From positions 1 through 24,806 of the forward strand of contig CAZIDB010000049.1 in the NCBI GenBank assembly GCA_964537965.1: 24,806 nt of DNA. Direction: 5' to 3'. Positions 23,084-24,806 of this stretch are shown here, in pieces (position 1 is the stretch's first letter; the number at the start of each line of letters is the position of its first letter). This DNA comes from SURF-24 sp964537965. Lineage in GTDB: Bacteria; Bacteroidota; Ignavibacteria; Ignavibacteriales; SURF-24. A program made the translations under genes and the position numbers. Under the pieces are notes generated by a model. It was not told the origin of the DNA, made no database searches, and worked only from the letters and a program-made list of their open reading frames with translations.

Positions 23084-24373
23084 TTAATTGATACTACAGG
23101 CTTTAGAATATTTTTTTAATACTGTCCTTATTTTATGAATTATTATTTCATCCGGAGTTAGTCTGATAATTCCATTTCTCACCGCTTCATACTGGGCCGG
23201 TAAATACTGGCTTAAAAGTGTTAGAGGAATATTTACCCTGTTCAGGTTTACCAACAGCAGATTTAATTCATCGTTCAATTGTTTGTTCGTCCAGTAATAT
23301 CTTGCCCTGTCACTATAACTATACTTGCGCGAAAATGATTTTTCAGTATCGCTTCCTTTATAATGATTCTTCCAATATTTAGAATCAGCAATCATTACTT
23401 CATCCAGGACTGATTTAAGCTTTGATAAATGAATATCTTTCCTACCAGTAAACATTTCATTCTGAATTGCCTCCAAAGCAAAGACAGCCTCGCGGAAAGA
23501 ATAGGTTAACCATGGACCAACTTTTAAAATTGCAAAATGATCTTCAACCATTTCCTTAAGTGATGATCCGGTCTGATAATCTGTAGAATGCGCTTCGTAA
23601 ACCATGTCCTGTGATTTTATAAATGCAGAAAGTACTGCTGCTTTTTTCCTATCATAATCATGAATTTCAGCATTGCCAAACTCAACACCCGGCTGAACAA
23701 CAACTGCAATCACTCTTTGCCATGCATTTTCAAGATTGTTTTTCCTGAAAATACTTTTTGTAACAGAAATAAAACGATTAACGTCTCCGGGCTTTGTAAT
23801 GTGAAGCGTTTCCTCTTTTATTTGGGAACCACCCGGTACCGGCACTTCTGTACCGATCACATAATAAGGAAGACAATCAAAATTATTTTTTGTGGCTGTT
23901 TCTACTGCAACCCGGCAAAGCTCCGCAGTTCTGTTTGCAATTATTTCATCAGTAAGATTTTCAGTATCATCTGCACACCGCATACTTGCATCAAGGTGAA
24001 TTTTCTTAAAGCCCGCGGAAACATACGCTGCAATCTGTTCTTTTGCTTTTTGCATAGCTGATTCTGCAGATTCGCTCTGCCACACATTTGGACCAAGATG
24101 ATCACCTCCGAGAATAATCTTCTCTTTTGGAAAATTTAATTTTGCCGCAACAGAATATACATACATGGCAAAATTATCCGGAGTCATTCCTGTATAACCG
24201 CCAAACTGATCTACCTGATTAGATGTAGCCTCAATCAGGATTTCGGACTTGTCTTCCATTGCCTGCTTTATCGCAGCTTCAATTACAAAGGGATGAGAAG
24301 AACAAACAGAATATATCCCCAGCGGGTTATTTTGTTTCTGTTCCTTTATGATATCTGAAAATACTTTTGTCAT
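23084..24373 (-). CDS. GatZ/KbaZ-family protein (tagatose-bisphosphate aldolase subunit or tagatose-6-phosphate epimerase)
   Basis: Cytoplasmic TIM-barrel protein of 429 aa, normal for the GatZ/KbaZ family. Conserved stretches: GIYSVCSSHPFVIEAAI, EATSNQVDQFGGYTGM, ILGGDHLGPNVWQ, HLDASMRCADD, and YVIGTEVPVPGG. In enteric bacteria GatZ/KbaZ supports the class II tagatose-1,6-bisphosphate aldolase GatY/KbaY; in Agrobacterium a family member was assigned as a D-tagatose-6-phosphate 4-epimerase. No GatY/KbaY gene lies next to it here and a PfkB kinase does, so the epimerase or a related ketose-phosphate role is at least as likely. The ATG is four bases after the kinase stop, suggesting coupled translation. 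Confidence 0.88.
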   Translation of the reverse strand: MTKVFSDIIKEQKQNNPLGIYSVCSSHPFVIEAAIKQAMEDKSEILIEATSNQVDQFGGYTGMTPDNFAMYVYSVAAKLNFPKEKIILGGDHLGPNVWQSESAESAMQKAKEQIAAYVSAGFKKIHLDASMRCADDTENLTDEIIANRTAELCRVAVETATKNNFDCLPYYVIGTEVPVPGGSQIKEETLHITKPGDVNRFISVTKSIFRKNNLENAWQRVIAVVVQPGVEFGNAEIHDYDRKKAAVLSAFIKSQDMVYEAHSTDYQTGSSLKEMVEDHFAILKVGPWLTYSFREAVFALEAIQNEMFTGRKDIHLSKLKSVLDEVMIADSKYWKNHYKGSDTEKSFSRKYSYSDRARYYWTNKQLNDELNLLLVNLNRVNIPLTLLSQYLPAQYEAVRNGIIRLTPDEIIIHKIRTVLKKYSKACSIN

Positions 24374-24377
24374 CAGC

Positions 24378-24806
24378 TCAGTTTAAGAAGATGTTTTCGG
24401 TGTGATCGGCAAGAAATTTTTTCATCTCATTAAAATCGGGTGATGCAGAAGTGCCGCCTATTTTTGTAGTAGCAATTGCACCGCAAGCGCTTCCGTACAT
24501 AACACATGTTTTCAGGTCTTTACCATTTACATATCCGTAAAGAAATCCTGAATTAAAACTATCCCCTGCTCCGGTGGTATCAACCGGAGTAACATTGAAT
24601 ACAGTTGTTCTAAGAATTTCGCTTCCTGTTTTACAAAGAGAGCCTTTGCTCCCCAATTTTATCATTACAACTTTTGAATGCTGACTCAATTCTTCGGCTG
24701 CATCCTGAATATTTTTCTTGCCTGAAATATTTATAGCTTCATTTTCATTGGGCATAAACACATCGGTGTAATCAAGAACCTCATAAATATCTTTTTCCCA
24801 TTTTTC
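24378..24806 (-). CDS. PfkB-family carbohydrate kinase (5' part beyond the window)
   Basis: C-terminal 142 residues of a ribokinase/PfkB-family sugar kinase. The frame is open to the right edge, so the N-terminal half is missing; an ATG at 24761 lies within the domain and is not the start. Seen: VFMPNENEA (the nucleotide-side 'PNE' motif), MIKLGSKGSLC, and the catalytic signature DTTGAGDSF, with the base Asp in GAGDSF, then GGTSASP. It would phosphorylate a ketohexose or similar sugar (substrate unknown), feeding the GatZ-like enzyme whose gene begins four bases downstream. Confidence 0.92.
   Translation of the reverse strand, partial: EKWEKDIYEVLDYTDVFMPNENEAINISGKKNIQDAAEELSQHSKVVMIKLGSKGSLCKTGSEILRTTVFNVTPVDTTGAGDSFNSGFLYGYVNGKDLKTCVMYGSACGAIATTKIGGTSASPDFNEMKKFLADHTENIFLN

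Noticed and set aside
1..24806. CRISPR array, tRNA or rRNA genes
   Set aside because: No regularly spaced direct repeats and no recognisable tRNA or rRNA sequence were seen on either strand.

Overview
The window is AT-rich and gene-dense. It looks like a chromosomal segment from a Gram-negative, anaerobic or facultative member of the Bacteroidota/Chlorobiota group, most like Ignavibacteria. The support is a secreted protein with a type IX secretion (T9SS) C-terminal sorting domain (ending in NFPNPFNP... and a short basic tail), a TonB-dependent receptor, an LPS heptose epimerase (HldD), and a full hydrogenase-maturation operon. The taxonomic call is inference from protein style, not from a marker gene.

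Layout. Bases 1-5174 (minus strand) hold one operon in the order nickel transporter - hypA - hypB - hypF - hypC - hypD, with hypD running off the left edge; it imports nickel and builds the NiFe(CN)2CO centre of a [NiFe]-hydrogenase. Bases 5297-8570 hold a GNAT acetyltransferase (+), convergent with a TonB-dependent receptor/YfiR-like pair (-). Bases 8781-10124 encode an unusual ATP-cone plus uridine-kinase-like protein. Bases 10130-12767 (-) encode a T9SS substrate and a small secreted protein. Bases 12949-15320 hold an alpha/beta hydrolase (+), a NUDIX hydrolase (-) and hldD (-). Bases 15411-19610 (+) encode cobalamin-dependent methionine synthase. Bases 19611-20079 are intergenic, with a terminator, a palindromic repeat and possible gene debris. 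Bases 20080-24806 (-) are a sugar-use operon: PfkB kinase (partial) - GatZ/KbaZ-family protein - EamA transporter - secreted TIM-barrel glycosidase-like protein.

The outstanding feature is in metH. The 1399-residue methionine synthase is about 170 residues longer than the usual ~1227. The extra length is one in-frame block (about residues 738-918, bases ~17621-18161) that replaces the short linker between the helical cap and the B12-binding domain. The block encodes an apparently intact DUF559 (Vsr/PD-(D/E)XK-like) endonuclease domain. It is bounded by GC-rich palindromes containing a perfect 15-base inverted repeat (17627-17641 and 18131-18145). It has no intein splice motifs, no in-frame stop and no ATG of its own. 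All methionine-synthase signature motifs on both sides remain. I read it as a palindrome-bounded, nuclease-coding mobile unit that has entered an essential-type metabolic gene without breaking it, possibly a mobile-element type that tolerates or exploits in-frame residence.
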